Positions 38,080 to 50,526 of a stretch of DNA of 64,000 bases are shown piece after piece. The notes under the pieces are model-generated. The model saw nothing but the letters and a program-made list of their open reading frames with translations. It was not told the DNA's origin and did no database searches. Made by a program: the position numbers and the translations under genes. The stretch's first letter is position 1, and each line of letters begins with the position of its first letter. This DNA comes from Serinus canaria (Eukaryota; Chordata; Aves; Passeriformes; Fringillidae): positions 15,799,719 to 15,863,718 of the forward strand of contig NC_066323.1 of assembly GCF_022539315.1 (NCBI RefSeq), read 5' to 3'.

Positions 38080-41000
38080 AAAAAATGTAATGGTTTCTTC
38101 ATGCAGCAGGCAGTAGATGTGTACCTTTTTTCAAAGGATGTGAGAGCTGCTCTAACTTTACATGGATTCAAGGAAAGATTGCACAACCCTCTGGATGAGG
38201 AATTAAGTAAGAACTATTACACTGCGGAAACTGAAACTGCTCAGAAAATCCCTGCAGGTAAAAATAGTTGTTCTGTGGGACAACCTGTGTGAACTGCTAT
38301 ACATACATGCCCTCTTCCTGCTTTTCCCAGCTCAACTCCTTGGAAACCCTGCTGGAGATAAACCCTGGGCTCAGTGGGCATTTGATGTGATCCACTGTGG
38401 CTCTCAATATTCTAACAACACTGATCTTGCACCTTGCTGGTGTCAGGAGAAGTTTGGGCTGTGTATGAATGGCTGGGGTAATGAGACACTTCTCTTTCTT
38501 TCCCATTATTGCATGATGTGATAGATAATCTGTTGTTTAGCCAGTAGATGATCACCTGGTCCTTAACTGACCAAACCTGTCTTGCCAGAAAAAGCACTAT
38601 TTTAAACTATGCTCTGAAAATGAGACACCTCTGCTGTATGGGCAAAGCTGCAGCAAGTAGCTGTAACAGTTGAAAGACCAGAGAGACCCAGAGTCTTATT
38701 AGATACCCCAGAAAAAATAAAAAAGTCTTTCATATTGCCCATGAGAAAAAGCTATCAGAAACTGTGATAGTATTTCCTTCATTGTGAATTTATTTCTCAT
38801 ATTTCATAGATAGACCAAAGCAGGATAAAAATCTGGCTTTTGCAGAAATGCTGTTACAAAATAAGTTGCACAAAGCCATGGCAAGATGAGCTCTGATTGC
38901 TCAGTTCTTATTTCTAGCAATATACTGCTACAGCAGAATGAAAATGTACCTTAGTAAATTTGTACTTTTAAAGCACAAAAATAATTGCTGTGTGTGGGGA
39001 GTGGTGGTGTTTGTGAGTCAGACCTAAGGGATCAAACACTGCAGTTTTGCAGCAGGCTTCTAGATTTTGTTGGGAAGGAATGGTACAACTTGCTGTATTT
39101 ATTGTCTGTGCACAGGTCACCATGTAGCTGAAGCTGAATATTTAAGGGGGTTACATGTATTGTCACTTCATCCTGTGGCAGCTGCTGCTGCAGTGGGAGG
39201 CTGTGAGGCCTTTGCTGGGGATGGAGGAATGAACCTCTGCACAGGCTGCATGCAAGAGAACATGAACTGCCCACTTCCAAAGGCACACCTTCTTTTACTG
39301 ACACTTAAAACTGGTGAAGCCCATGTCTAAGTGTGCTATTTATTACCTAAAATTATATTCTAAGTGGTTTTTAAGCCTGTTGCCAGGCTTCAAATTACAA
39401 ATGATCTTGGCACCTAGTGCATTATTACAATGTTTTTGTCTGTAAACAAAGAAAGCAAATTTTGAGTCAGCATCAAAGATGCATGATTTTGAGATACCAA
39501 ATAGTTTTTTCATGGTCCTGCTGATGCAAGGGATCACATTTAGCCTGTGGAAAGATTAATATAGATATCATGTGACATCTTCTCTGTGACCACTGCTAAA
39601 GCACAGTGCTTTGTTGTGTCATCCCTCACCCATTTGTCAGCCATACCTAATTGATTAGGCTACTGTAACATTTTTATTCTGCACGTGAAGTTCCCTCCTC
39701 AGCAATCTCTCCCTCCCAAAATGTACATTCATCATTAATTACAAAATCAATGGGAGAGATGGTCTGGACATATACAATTGATAGCTTCCCTCTTCAGATT
39801 AGCATAACCTCCCAATTCATTACGTGGAGTGAATAATACAGTTGCTGCCACCATGAAAGCAGGCAGGTCACCTGCTGTAAATTTCTTAACAAAATGTGGT
39901 GTCAGGAGCCTTTTCATTTGCTGAGTGTTTACTGTGTGTTTGGAGGAGTCCATCCTCTTTCTGAGCTTCTCTCTTGGCAAAGAAACAATCATAAATTTAG
40001 ACAAATAAATGCTTAAATATTGAAAGACTGAGAAGTTCCATCTGAAAGCTCCGGTGCTTAAAGTGAATCCTGCAGAGTGCTGACACTGCAACTGTGAATA
40101 AGATATTAAAAAAAGATGAAAGGATCAAAAAATTTGGTCCCTATGAACCCAGTAATGTTTCTTGCATGAGAAAGGTAATGGGAATTTAGGCCACAGTGTG
40201 CATACTTTTCTGTGTTTTAGCATATTAAAACATTGAAATCTCCCAGATTTTTTTTTTATTTTTTTCTCTGTACTATATTTGGATTAGAGTCTTCCATTCC
40301 CCTTTCCTCAAAGAAAATATGCTTCCAGTCACATTTTCCAAAATAGTCTCTCTGGTCTTTTAGTAGCTAACCACTTATAACTTTACAAGTCAGGTCAATT
40401 ATGAAATAGATGCAACATTTCCTGTAAGAGTCAGAAATTTAGCCAATATTAAATAACTATTCCCTTAATATAAGGATAGAAGAATAACACTTTTTTTTTT
40501 AATGGCACTTGATGATCAGGCTCTGATATTGCTCTCCCTATTGCACCTTACTTCAGCAGCTTCACTAAAATTAATTTGACACCTTGGGGAATAAGGAGAT
40601 GGACAACAAAGTCCTTCTGTCATTGCCAGGACACTGGAATCTTTATGCTGAATAAAACTTATCACAAGATCTACCTATTTATGGAGCATGTATATCTTAA
40701 ATTATAAGATAGGAAAGATAATTTAGCCATTTAAGTAAAGGGAATGTATGCTTTCAATTCCCATAAACATTAACAGAGATTTTATTGGAGTTTTAGGGGG
40801 AGTAAAACATCATTCCAAATTAATTGACTGCAAAAGAGCCATTCACCTCAACAGGATTTGGACCAGGTTTCAAGTGATTTAGTGACTTTAATGGACTTTA
40901 TTCTAGGGATTATAAAATCAAGCCTTGTAATGTTTAAATTGGGGTTATAAAAAAAAGGTAGGAAGTGAACTGAAGCATTATTAGAAAAATGTCATCTGAA

Positions 41001-42356
41001 ATAAATAAATTAGGTACAATACCTGAAACAAGACTAATACTATTATTTACAACAAAATTCAGGCCAGACTATGAATAAGATATTGATAATTGTCTTTCTT
41101 GTTATTAAATGGTAATGTGTTTATCTATGTGTTGAAGTCAATGGGATATATAGATGGTGGCAAACGTGCCTTAACCCAGACATGTCTTTATCTAGTTTGG
41201 TGTGAACAGAAAGTTATGATCTGATTTTATTAGTACTTCTGGATTGTCCCTTGAACTAATTTTGCAAAACTCCCAATGTGATTGCCATCCAAGGGTTTTA
41301 TTTAGATCTCAGTGAGGAAAATTACTGCAATCTTTTGCTCTTTAAATGTACATTCTGAGTCAGATATTCCTTTCCCAAAAACTTTCCAATAGGATTCACT
41401 GGTTGAAATCCAATTGCAAAATCAAAGTCTTTGTCTGTTAAAATAATGATGTCTTTCTGCACACAAAATAAGGGCAGAGTGCATGCAATGATTGAAGCCA
41501 TACTTCTGGTGGTACTTCCCTGTCAAATATATATTTCTATTATTTCAGTATTCAGTGTTTCTCATGTTCCAAATCATGGGACTTTCCTGTATTTGTCAAC
41601 TCCTCAGTCATCTGGCAGGTTTTCCTAGCTGCTGTTTTCCAGTAACCAGAATTCAATGATATAACCAAAATCCTTGCCAGAACCCCTTTGTCTCACTTCA
41701 AATGATTCTTGCACAGCCTCCTGGGGTGCTCTGCAAATCTCAGCAGATGTGTGTGGTACCTTTCCTGCCTCACCCAAACTGGATATGCAGCTCTGTCACT
41801 GCAGCAGCACATGGAAAAGGGAAAGATGGATGAACCCCATCTGGTTATTTCTGCAAGAATAAGGTTTTATTAGCTAAATAGAGGCCCTTTTCATGGGAAA
41901 AAATCCCTTTCAGGCCTGTGTGACTACATTTATGAAGTTTTCTGAAAGCACATTATTGACTTGTTTGTGATGCATTGTTTCTACATTTTATTATAGAAAT
42001 ATGTACTAAGGAGCCTTTATAAAATGCAGATTAGTGATCCAGTCCTATAAAGAAAAAAGTTCACTGTTATTATTACTTTTGGAGTAATTTTAAAGTTCAC
42101 AAATTGTGTGTTTCTCTTATAGTCTAATGGCTTACAAAATTTCGTTTTCAAAATATGATTTTTTTTAATAATGGGAAGAAAAATAATTAAATATGTTTCA
42201 GTTCTAGAACTTGTTTTCTAAGTTCCAGCCCAGAGCAAAATTTTTATGGTTGAGTTACAAACCTCTAGAAATAGGGGTTTACAATGGAAACACTGACACC
42301 ACTTTAACTATGGCAGCACTGGCAGAGCAGTGTAATATACACTAGAAATAGAAAGC
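38080..42356. other. Non-coding, no gene recognised
   Basis: Unique AT-rich sequence. The segment 40.6-41.2 kb is repeat-free and holds one 'gaagtcaatggga' word at 41145-41157 that could be the trace of an ancient repeat but is too short to assign. No convincing continuation of the RT relic was found downstream of 38078. Confidence 0.72.
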
Positions 42357-42476
42357 AAGATTAGAGATGACATTTAGGACATGAGGCCTTATCCAGGCTG
42401 TGGGAAAAATAACTGTGGTCTATTTTTTTCCACAGCCTGAAAAAGGCCTCCTGGTCTGAGTGCCATCTCTAATCTT
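42357..42476. repeat. 120-bp imperfect inverted repeat (55/56-bp arms, 9-nt loop)
   Basis: The left arm (42357-42411) and right arm (42421-42476) are reverse complements at roughly 46 of 56 positions by hand count. They share perfect blocks: 'aagattagagatg' at the outer ends, 'gaggcct' in the middle and 'caggctgtgg' near the loop. The 9-nt loop is 'actgtggtc'. Several mismatches would be G-U pairs in a transcript, so the RNA would fold into a long, nearly continuous hairpin. The structure resembles a small palindromic non-autonomous DNA transposon (MITE-like foldback) or a primary-microRNA-like hairpin. I cannot tell which: no clear target-site duplication is seen and there is no matching autonomous element in the window. 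Confidence 0.8.
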
Positions 42477-45400
42477 ATTTCCCATTCATACCACTCATTT
42501 AACTAACTCCTTTTATAATTATTATTGGCAGCAATTTGTTGCAGTTTGAAGTACCAAGCCATGTCCAAATCACAGCTTCTCTGGCTAGCTCATGTCAAGG
42601 TGCTGGGGAGGGTACCAAGGACACAGAGGACTTTGATATTTCAGTCTCCATGATGTGCCACAGCTGGCTGTGGGAGCCAGCCCTGCTGCTCTGCATCAGG
42701 CAGGGCAGAGCCCCTCCCAGCTGTGCCAGAGCAGGGCACTGCAGCCCTGAGCACACTGCAAACTGCATGTTCTAAGGGCACAGTAAAGCCTGATAGCCAA
42801 ATACACACACCCTGGAGGGTCTGGAACAGCAGCCAGGACAGGCAGGTACTCAGGTGCAGTGACTTTCTCCACCACTTCTGGAGCAGGCCACATTTCTCAC
42901 CACAATTTAGCCTTGATCCAGGGTCCTGAGTACTCCAAAGTGAGAGAGGCCACAACACTAAGAAGTAATTTGGTTAGATGTGACTCTGGACTAGGCTGTC
43001 TCCACCACAAAGCTGTGGTATTACAATATTGTCTGGAAGATCCTTCTACCAGTAGGGCCCCCATAAAAGGGGGGACTTGGTACTGTCTCCAAAAGGCAGC
43101 TAAGCTCAAGGGATAAGTTTTAGATTTCTCCAGGTTAAACTCTTTCTCCACACTTAGGCAATCTCCAACTCACAGCTGCTTCAGTTTTGTATTCACTGCA
43201 TTAAATGATAATTCCCTGTATACATTTATGGCCTTTTAATACCTACTGTGCCACAGCATTGCTTTGCAGTGATCTTGCAATCTCCATTCCCAGTGTGGGG
43301 TAAAAAGAAGCAATAAGGAAAGAAAATGCCACTGCAGAACAAATGCAATTGTAATTACTTCTTGCTCCCACCAGAAGACTGCCAGTAGGAGATCCATATC
43401 CTGAGGGTGATCAGACAGACAGAATGCATCTATCCTGTCTATATTCTACATTTGAACTGCATTTTCAGTACTCATCTGATCAATTCTTTTTATTGCTGTA
43501 CTCACAGTAGACAAAGATACTGGCAGCTACTGCCCATTCTCCAAGAAATGTATCCTGCAAAGCAATAATAGAGGCAAATTTATTGCTGAAGCGATTGCCT
43601 AGTGAAGGAGCTTCATTCCAGCACTGTGGAAGCTGGTATTAGTGCAGGATAAACACGACCTATTCTGTGTGTACATGTAAGTAGGTGTATAATTTTGTTT
43701 GTAAGCACGGTGTTTTCTTGGCAGGTACTCTGCAGCCAGCAATTGCCAGCTGCTAAATGTTCAAAGAAACATGATTTGACTTGTTCTCCACATCAGGAGA
43801 GTAGCCAGGAAAATTCATTTAATATAATCAGTGGATTCAATTCTGACAGCAGAGATGTAGAAAAATTTGCTTACCTGTGAACATCTTTTGGATTTTAATT
43901 TTCAGAAAAAGCGGGTATTAATAACAACTATTCTCTCCCATAAATGATATATCACAAAGCCAGAAAAATTGAAATATTAGTTATTTGCTAAAGTTGAGCT
44001 TTCATGTTCATTTTTCTACAAGATTTTGACATTGTTATTGGCCCAATACTTCATTTTACTTTGTGTTGTTTATAGATCCAGGAAAATGTCATATAGTTTC
44101 TTTAATCCTTACAAAATATAAACACTTTTAAAAACATTCTTTTCTGTGGTTAGATCTCTGACTGAACTGTATTTTTTACACAAGCCAAATGCATGATAGA
44201 GTCGTTTATCAAAAAGTAGCATGAAGAATTGAAATGTCATTAATTACTGAAGCTGCTGTGAAAGGCTGGTAACCACAGTTCTTGTGCACAGGCAACCTCT
44301 GGGACACAGAATGTTCTTCCAAAAGCACCTTCTTGGTCATCTAGGGCTGTGAGTGTGGCACATGAAGAAGGGGTGGATCAAAAGGCTCTGCTGGGAAACC
44401 AAAGCCTGCACTTCAGGCTATACTGTGCTAATGCCTGAACATGGAGTGCTGTTCCTGTCAGAACACTGTATTACACCAGCCACTCTGTCTCACTTGTGAC
44501 AGCCCCTAATCATATTTTTGGCCAGAAGAGCCAGACTGATAGTTTCTGAGACAATTCTCTACCCACAGAAACTGTGAGGTGTTAACTTGAAAGAACTCTG
44601 TTACAACAGTGCAGTGGTGTGAGTTGGCACTGGTGATAATCTCACCTGGTCCAGCCCAGTGTGAACCACTGTAACTCTGGTTTTAATCTTTACATGAATT
44701 TCCATGCAAAAAACAATTTCACTAAGCACACAGTATTGCACCTTCTGTTACCCTGGCACAGCCCTGTGTCCAGGTGATCCCAAGCTGAAAATTGGGGCCT
44801 GCTGTTTCATCAAGGGAAGGAATGTATTTAAAAACAAAGCTGATGGCTGGCAGGCATGGATCTGCAGCTTTCAAGATCACACCAGCCATGCATGTCCTTG
44901 ACCCAGAAAAAAAATTATATTCTCTTTCTAGGGATAGTAAGTGATCTTGGAAGGACTGTGGCAATGGGTCATATCAAACCAACACTAGGTGTTTTCTTCT
45001 GTTTGCTCTTGAAACATTTTGTGTGATGATTCTGAACATACATGGTTAACACTGTTCCCCCATGTTATCAGAGAGCATATTAACTCTGAGCTGATAACAT
45101 GCAAGGGAAGAGAGAACATGGCAAAATTTAGGTTTAGCACTAGCTCTGATTTTCCTGCACACAAAAATTTAAAATTCATTGTTGGGAAATTGAGCAAAGT
45201 AAATCAGCCTCCTGGCGCAATTTGCTGAAGCAAAAGTAAACAAAAGTTCTGAGCTGCACACAACTCTGTGTCCAGCTTATCCAATTCCAGCAAAACTGCA
45301 TGGCTTCGTGCTGCATTTCTTCCTCTGAAAGCCACTGTTGATGTTTCCTGGTGGTTTATTTCCTTGTGTGCCATAGAGATGTGACAGTGAAAGCTTAGTT

Positions 45401-47352
45401 GCAGTGTGCATGCACAGCATGGGCATTCTCCTCTCAAGAGCAAGTCCTGTTCTTCATCATTTTGTTCATAGGAAGCATTGGGAAGAATGTTATAGTGCTA
45501 AATTGTGAAGATTTACAGCAATGTTTTTCTATGATAACCTCATATTTATGCTAATTGGAAACTACTTGGAGTATCATGCTGGTCTTATAGTACTACTACA
45601 CATAATCCATTTTTGTTTTACAGCTTGGGAGGCATGTTAGCTGGAGTTGACTGAACAGATTTTACTAGGTGATGAAGATGTCTTCCTCTAGACTCACCTT
45701 GGTTGCATCCCCTCTTTGATGAATCTTTTCCTTATGTCACTTTAGGAGCAGCACTATGGGAAGCAAAAAAAAATCCTCCTGCAAGAGATGAGGATTTACA
45801 CAGGTACATCAACACAAGTAACACTGTTCTTTTTCTGTTCTTTTTTAAATTTCATTGTGCCTTTGGATCAGGCTTCAAAGCTGACCATCAGCTCTCATTT
45901 CTAGGCGCCCTGAGTCGAGTCTGAAGCTCCTGAGTGGCTGGAGTTGGCTTCTCACTCCTTTACTTCACTCTCATTTTCTGTGCCCTACACGTTCTCTACT
46001 CCACTTTGGAACAGGGATTTGAATCATAATTTCTTAGGTGCCAGAGAGTGCCTTAGCCCTCACCAAAGAGGTTTGCAGTACTCCTTTGTCTGGTTCAGGG
46101 ATTGTTTTGCTATTCAAAGTAGGCTGACATGCCCTGGCAGGTGGAGAGCCTGGCTCTCAGTCCAGGACTGCCAGTTACCAGGTGCTCTGGGCACTAGCTG
46201 GAGAGGATGTTCTTGCTCTGACTGAGAAGAATCTGCCAGTCATTCTGAAATCCTCTCCCATTGCAGCAGGTTTGTTACTCCAAGGGAAATTTCACATCTG
46301 AGAAGCTTCTCAGAAAAAATACTGATGTGCCTAAAGCCCTTCTCCATCCACTGATACATGTTTTTTTCTACTTTCTTTGTTATCCTTTTCTGGAAATCTA
46401 ACCCTCTCATGTTCTTGGGGAAACCTGCCTTTGACAAAGACATTTAATGATCCAGAGTTTCTGATGCTGACCCTAAATCAGTTTTTGCAAATATTGCTGA
46501 TAAGCTTTCTTATCTTCTATCAGTGCTGCTCATTGCAAACAGAACAGGTTTTCTCTTTGGTTTTAAGAAATGCCTCTCTGATTTGCAAGTTAAACTATTA
46601 AAAAATAAAACTAAAAGCTTGATACATAGTGTCTTACAAAAACCCTTAACTATATCATGATTTTGCAATACTTTTATCAGAATTAACTTAGAAATTCTTA
46701 CATCTGTCTGTTTTACAGAAAGAATATTGCCTAAAAAAGACACTGTTAACTTATGGTAGTGGGTAATGCCAATTCCTGCAGTCTGGTCTTAGTCTTCCTT
46801 TGAACATTTGTTAGGGAAAATATGTAAAATTGATTAATTGCTTAAGTATAATAATAGCAGCAATATTATACTGTGGTGAAGGTTATTTTGCATAACTTTA
46901 AAACATTTACAGAAGGCTCAACATGTGGTGCCTTAATACAGAAGTATCTTCCCAGTAATTAGGGTTTGTGGTGCCTGTTGCAGTAGCTGCTGCAGCCCTG
47001 AGGGTCTCAGTCCATGTTTGCCATGCACAGGGCACCATGCAGTGGTGGAGTCAGTTCAGGATGTTGGCTGGATAGCTCAGAGCTCAGCTGTGACAAGGGG
47101 ACAAGCAGGGTGACAGTGCCCATGCTAATGTCTGCAGGAATTTGCACAGGGGGAACAGGGCAATGGTGAGAGCACAGAATAAATCAAAGTGTGAAAGCAA
47201 CTGCAGTCAAATGTCACACCTAAGCACTCAGGAGCCTGGCATGCAGTTTGGAAATAGGTTGGGTTACCTGTCAGCGTGGCATTTTCTTTCTGTTGCTGGA
47301 GAATAATGTTATCTGAGGATAAAACCTAAGGAGCACAGATGGTTGTTATACA
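42477..47352. other. Non-coding, no gene recognised
   Basis: Locally richer in G and C at 42.6-43.1 kb, which creates overlapping short open frames on both strands without domains. Apart from the small hairpin at 45061 no structure was found. Confidence 0.72.
45061..45101. repeat. 11-bp perfect inverted repeat, 19-nt loop
   Basis: 'catgttatcag' at 45061-45071 and 'ctgataacatg' at 45091-45101 are exact reverse complements. The loop also holds 'agag' and 'ctct', which could extend the pairing slightly. It is weaker than the other hairpins and within reach of chance in 64 kb. Confidence 0.7.
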
Positions 47353-47431
47353 GATCTGACCCTCTAAACCCTTTTCATAGCAAATTATTCCATTGACGTA
47401 AATGGGATTACTCCTATGTAAAAGATCTCAG
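47353..47431. mobile_element. Degenerate ancient amniote palindromic repeat ('caatggga' type)
   Basis: The centre 'ccattgacgtaaatgggatt' followed by 'actcctatgta' and 'agatctcag', with 'gatctgaccctctaaaccct' on the left, matches the form of a palindromic repeat common in turtles, crocodilians and birds. Its two halves read approximately 'ctcacatgagtaatcccattgac' and the reverse complement. The core catt-ga..aatgg is itself a small palindrome. I recognise the motif from memory and cannot give its database name with certainty. Such copies predate birds and are usually heavily diverged, as here. No coding content and no target duplication are visible. Confidence 0.5.
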
Positions 47432-48613
47432 TTATATTATCTAATTATTCCATTATTGAAGTTATCTGCTGAATACAGTTTGGTTGTTTTGTGTGTGTTT
47501 GTGTATGTTATATGTCTGTAATTAAATTAAACATTATCCATGGGACAAACTCTGTCATAGCCTAACAGTACTTGCAGTCACAGACACTATGCAGGACTGT
47601 AGGATATAAATTCTCACTTTATGAGAAATTAGAAATGTTATTGCTGCACTTTCTAAACAGAGAGATATAAACCCTCATTTGACTTTGGAACTTTCTTTGC
47701 TTGGGAACCATCAGCCCAGAGTCCAACACTTGTCTAAAGTCTAGTGCATCCTTTTGTAAAAACATAGACATTGAGGACTTGTGGTTGTGGAGCAAGAAGA
47801 GTTTAAGGAAGAGTAAAACAGATTAAAATTTAGAATCAAGCCTTCTTTGTTTTTACCTATTGTAAATTACTTTTTGTATTATGGTGCAAATCTCTCAGCA
47901 TTTCTTGAAACACTGTTTAAATGTAAATAATTTTTCAGCTGCTATTTCTGCTGTCGGAGAAGCCTCTATACTCTGTGAATCTCTCATGAACAAGGCCTTA
48001 CCCCATTCATTGTCTTAGGAAACAGTCCTGCTGGTGTCAGAAACATCAAAAAAAGGTAAGTTGCCGTCAGATGGGATCTTGCAGCCAAGAAATTTACTCA
48101 GTTGCTTAACTTTACCAGGTAACTAACGATGTCACTGCGCAGTTTGGTTAGAAAATGCTTCTCATGTCCTTTTGTCTACTTAGAACTAAAGCCAAACCCT
48201 TGGAAATCCCTTTTATTTAGGAAAAAAATAAGGGAAAATATTGAATCCCTGCCCTCTTTCAGTTTTGAGGGGAAAAAATTACAATTTTTGCATAAAAGCC
48301 ACACAGTTCAGCTCTGAGCCTGGCAACTTTCAGTGGTTGTAGCAGTTGGGCATTATTTAGACCTTATCATTTACTGTCTAGTCAACTGTTTTTAATTTGA
48401 GGATACCTTTTCCCTAGGAAAACCTGAAATGTTGGAGTAGAAACTATCCATGGCTTGGGGTTTGAAGCCCTGGGTCACATGGCCACCCTAATTTTTAAAT
48501 CATGATGGCATTACTGGACCAGGTAGTGGCAGACTGGTGGCACAGAAACCTGCCATGGTTTTTGAAAACTGGATTCCCTCTAATTAAAAACACATTGTGA
48601 ATACTCTGAGAGG

Positions 48614-48627
48614 AAAAAAAAAAAAAA
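48614..48627. repeat. poly-A run (14 A)
   Basis: A homopolymer with no recognised element beside it. Confidence 0.9.
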
Positions 48628-50058
48628 TCATAGCACGGCTGATTTCTATTATAGCTGTCACTGTCACACCATGGATTCAGCTAACTGAACCATTTTTTAT
48701 GAATAACATTTAGTTTGAATTCTGGTACTTTTAATTGAGGGAGTATTTTTTCATTCTTTTACCAGGGATGGATTGCAATAAATCTGACCACAATGCTTCC
48801 GACCCAAGTTTTTAAAAAACAGAACCAATGTGACAACCTGCAAATGTTTTGCTTATTATTATTATTCTATTTAGTCCAGAATTCTCCTCTGGTAGGAACA
48901 TAATTCTTCACTTAAGGGTGAAAAACATAATGGTATTAGTCCTAAGTTCTCACACACAAAGGCTATGAGAAAAAAACATGGAACCATTTTCACAAATAAC
49001 AGACCAGCCCAGAGCTCTTCTTAAAGAGAGCTTTTTTCTTAAAAAACAATGCAAGGAGACTTTTTACAGCTGCCCATGCAGAAAAAAGACAATTCATGTG
49101 GTTTAATATTTTTTCACAGAAACATTTTAGCCTCTGCTATAATGGAGCATTCAGCAATGTGTTATCTGAAGAAGCTAATCCATAGAAATTGTTTGGAGCT
49201 GATTTTCTGGAGTTACACCTGAATACCATTATGTGTCCATGAGACTCACAGTATTACAGACAGTAACTTGTCTGGTGACACCAGAGAAGAGCTCTGTATG
49301 TCAAAATGAATGGGCCTGACACCAGAAATGTTCATACAACAGTGCCAGTGAAGCACAGTACAAGCTAATTCTGATATTCATTTCAGAAGCTGTAATTTAA
49401 TTCACTCATAAATGAGCTCAGTACAAATATTAATCTGAAGTCACTTATATTTCTCATCTGCTGGCTAAGGCTTGCAAACAATAGGGGAAAGGTCTCTCTA
49501 TACTGCTACAAATAAGTAAACAATCTTTTCTGCCAAGAAGACTCCAGTGTAAATGCAGAGTCAGGGAATTATTTTTTGACTAATTTATCCTGCATATGGA
49601 TACTTGGAAACTACAGATGCTACATAACGATCTCTATCTACAAATATTTCCCAAAGGACAAGAGAACTTCAATTGCACCTAGTTTATAATAAATCATTGC
49701 CATGGACTGCTGTTAGCCCACATTAGAGAAGCACTGTGGACAGGGTGAGGTGTGGGTGAGCAGTCTGGCTCAGCCTTAGGAGCACAATTCCCACCTAGGG
49801 TCAAAGCAAGGCAAGGTCAGAAGTTGGGAAGAGGACGTGAAGGGAATACAGAAAAAACTCAGTCTATCAGAAAGCAGCTGCAAATCTCTGTAAATATTTC
49901 CCTGCCTTCTCTTCTCTCTTCCTCCCCCAGTGCTTTCTCCCTCCATGCTTTGACCTGTTCCTGAGACTGTTTTCCTCCTCTTCCATTATTCTGTGCATAC
50001 CACCAACCCCTATCCCAGAGATAGCAGGAGTACAGGGAAAACAAGGCTGCAAAATTAA

Positions 50059-50072
50059 CTCTCTCTCTCTCT
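50059..50072. repeat. (CT)7 microsatellite
   Basis: Seven uninterrupted CT units. Short, but a possible variable marker. Confidence 0.88.
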
Positions 50073-50457
50073 GTATTTACATTGGTTTCCAGCTCCTTCT
50101 ATGAACAGGCATATGGTGTTAATCTAAACTGTCCAACACATTAGTGGGAGGGAAGTAGCACCCAGAGGATTATTACAACATTTTACCTGGCAGATGCCAC
50201 CATATTTATTGATATGAAAATTTCCTCCCTCCATACCGCCACTGAAGCCTCCCTCTGTGAAATTCTCTTTACTTTCAGCACGGCTCTTTTAAAATATTTT
50301 GCTAAACTCCTTAAATTTTACTGTGTCTAGAATGTACATTCATTATTCAGGAAAAGTTATCGCTAAAGTCAATAGAATTTTAAAGTAATGAATGATGTGC
50401 TTATTGTAGTTGGCTGCTTGAACACATTGCATTTTTATGAGTAATTTCTGTGGGCTC

Positions 50458-50526
50458 CATATATATGTGTCCATATGCATGCACAGGTATGTATATCTAT
50501 GAATAAGTATATATATGCATATAGAT
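50458..50526. repeat. AT/GT-rich alternating low-complexity tract
   Basis: Repeated 'atatat', 'catatg', 'gtatgtat' and 'tatatatgcatat' words. Alternating purine-pyrimidine sequence, prone to slippage; there is no coding content. Confidence 0.7.

Noticed and set aside
41145..41157. 'gaagtcaatggga' word as a trace of an ancient repeat
   Set aside because: Only about 13 bp are recognisable and the flanks do not match any form I remember.
49196..49235. 'ctggagttacacctgaatac' as an ancient repeat trace
   Set aside because: Too short; no supporting order of motifs on either side.
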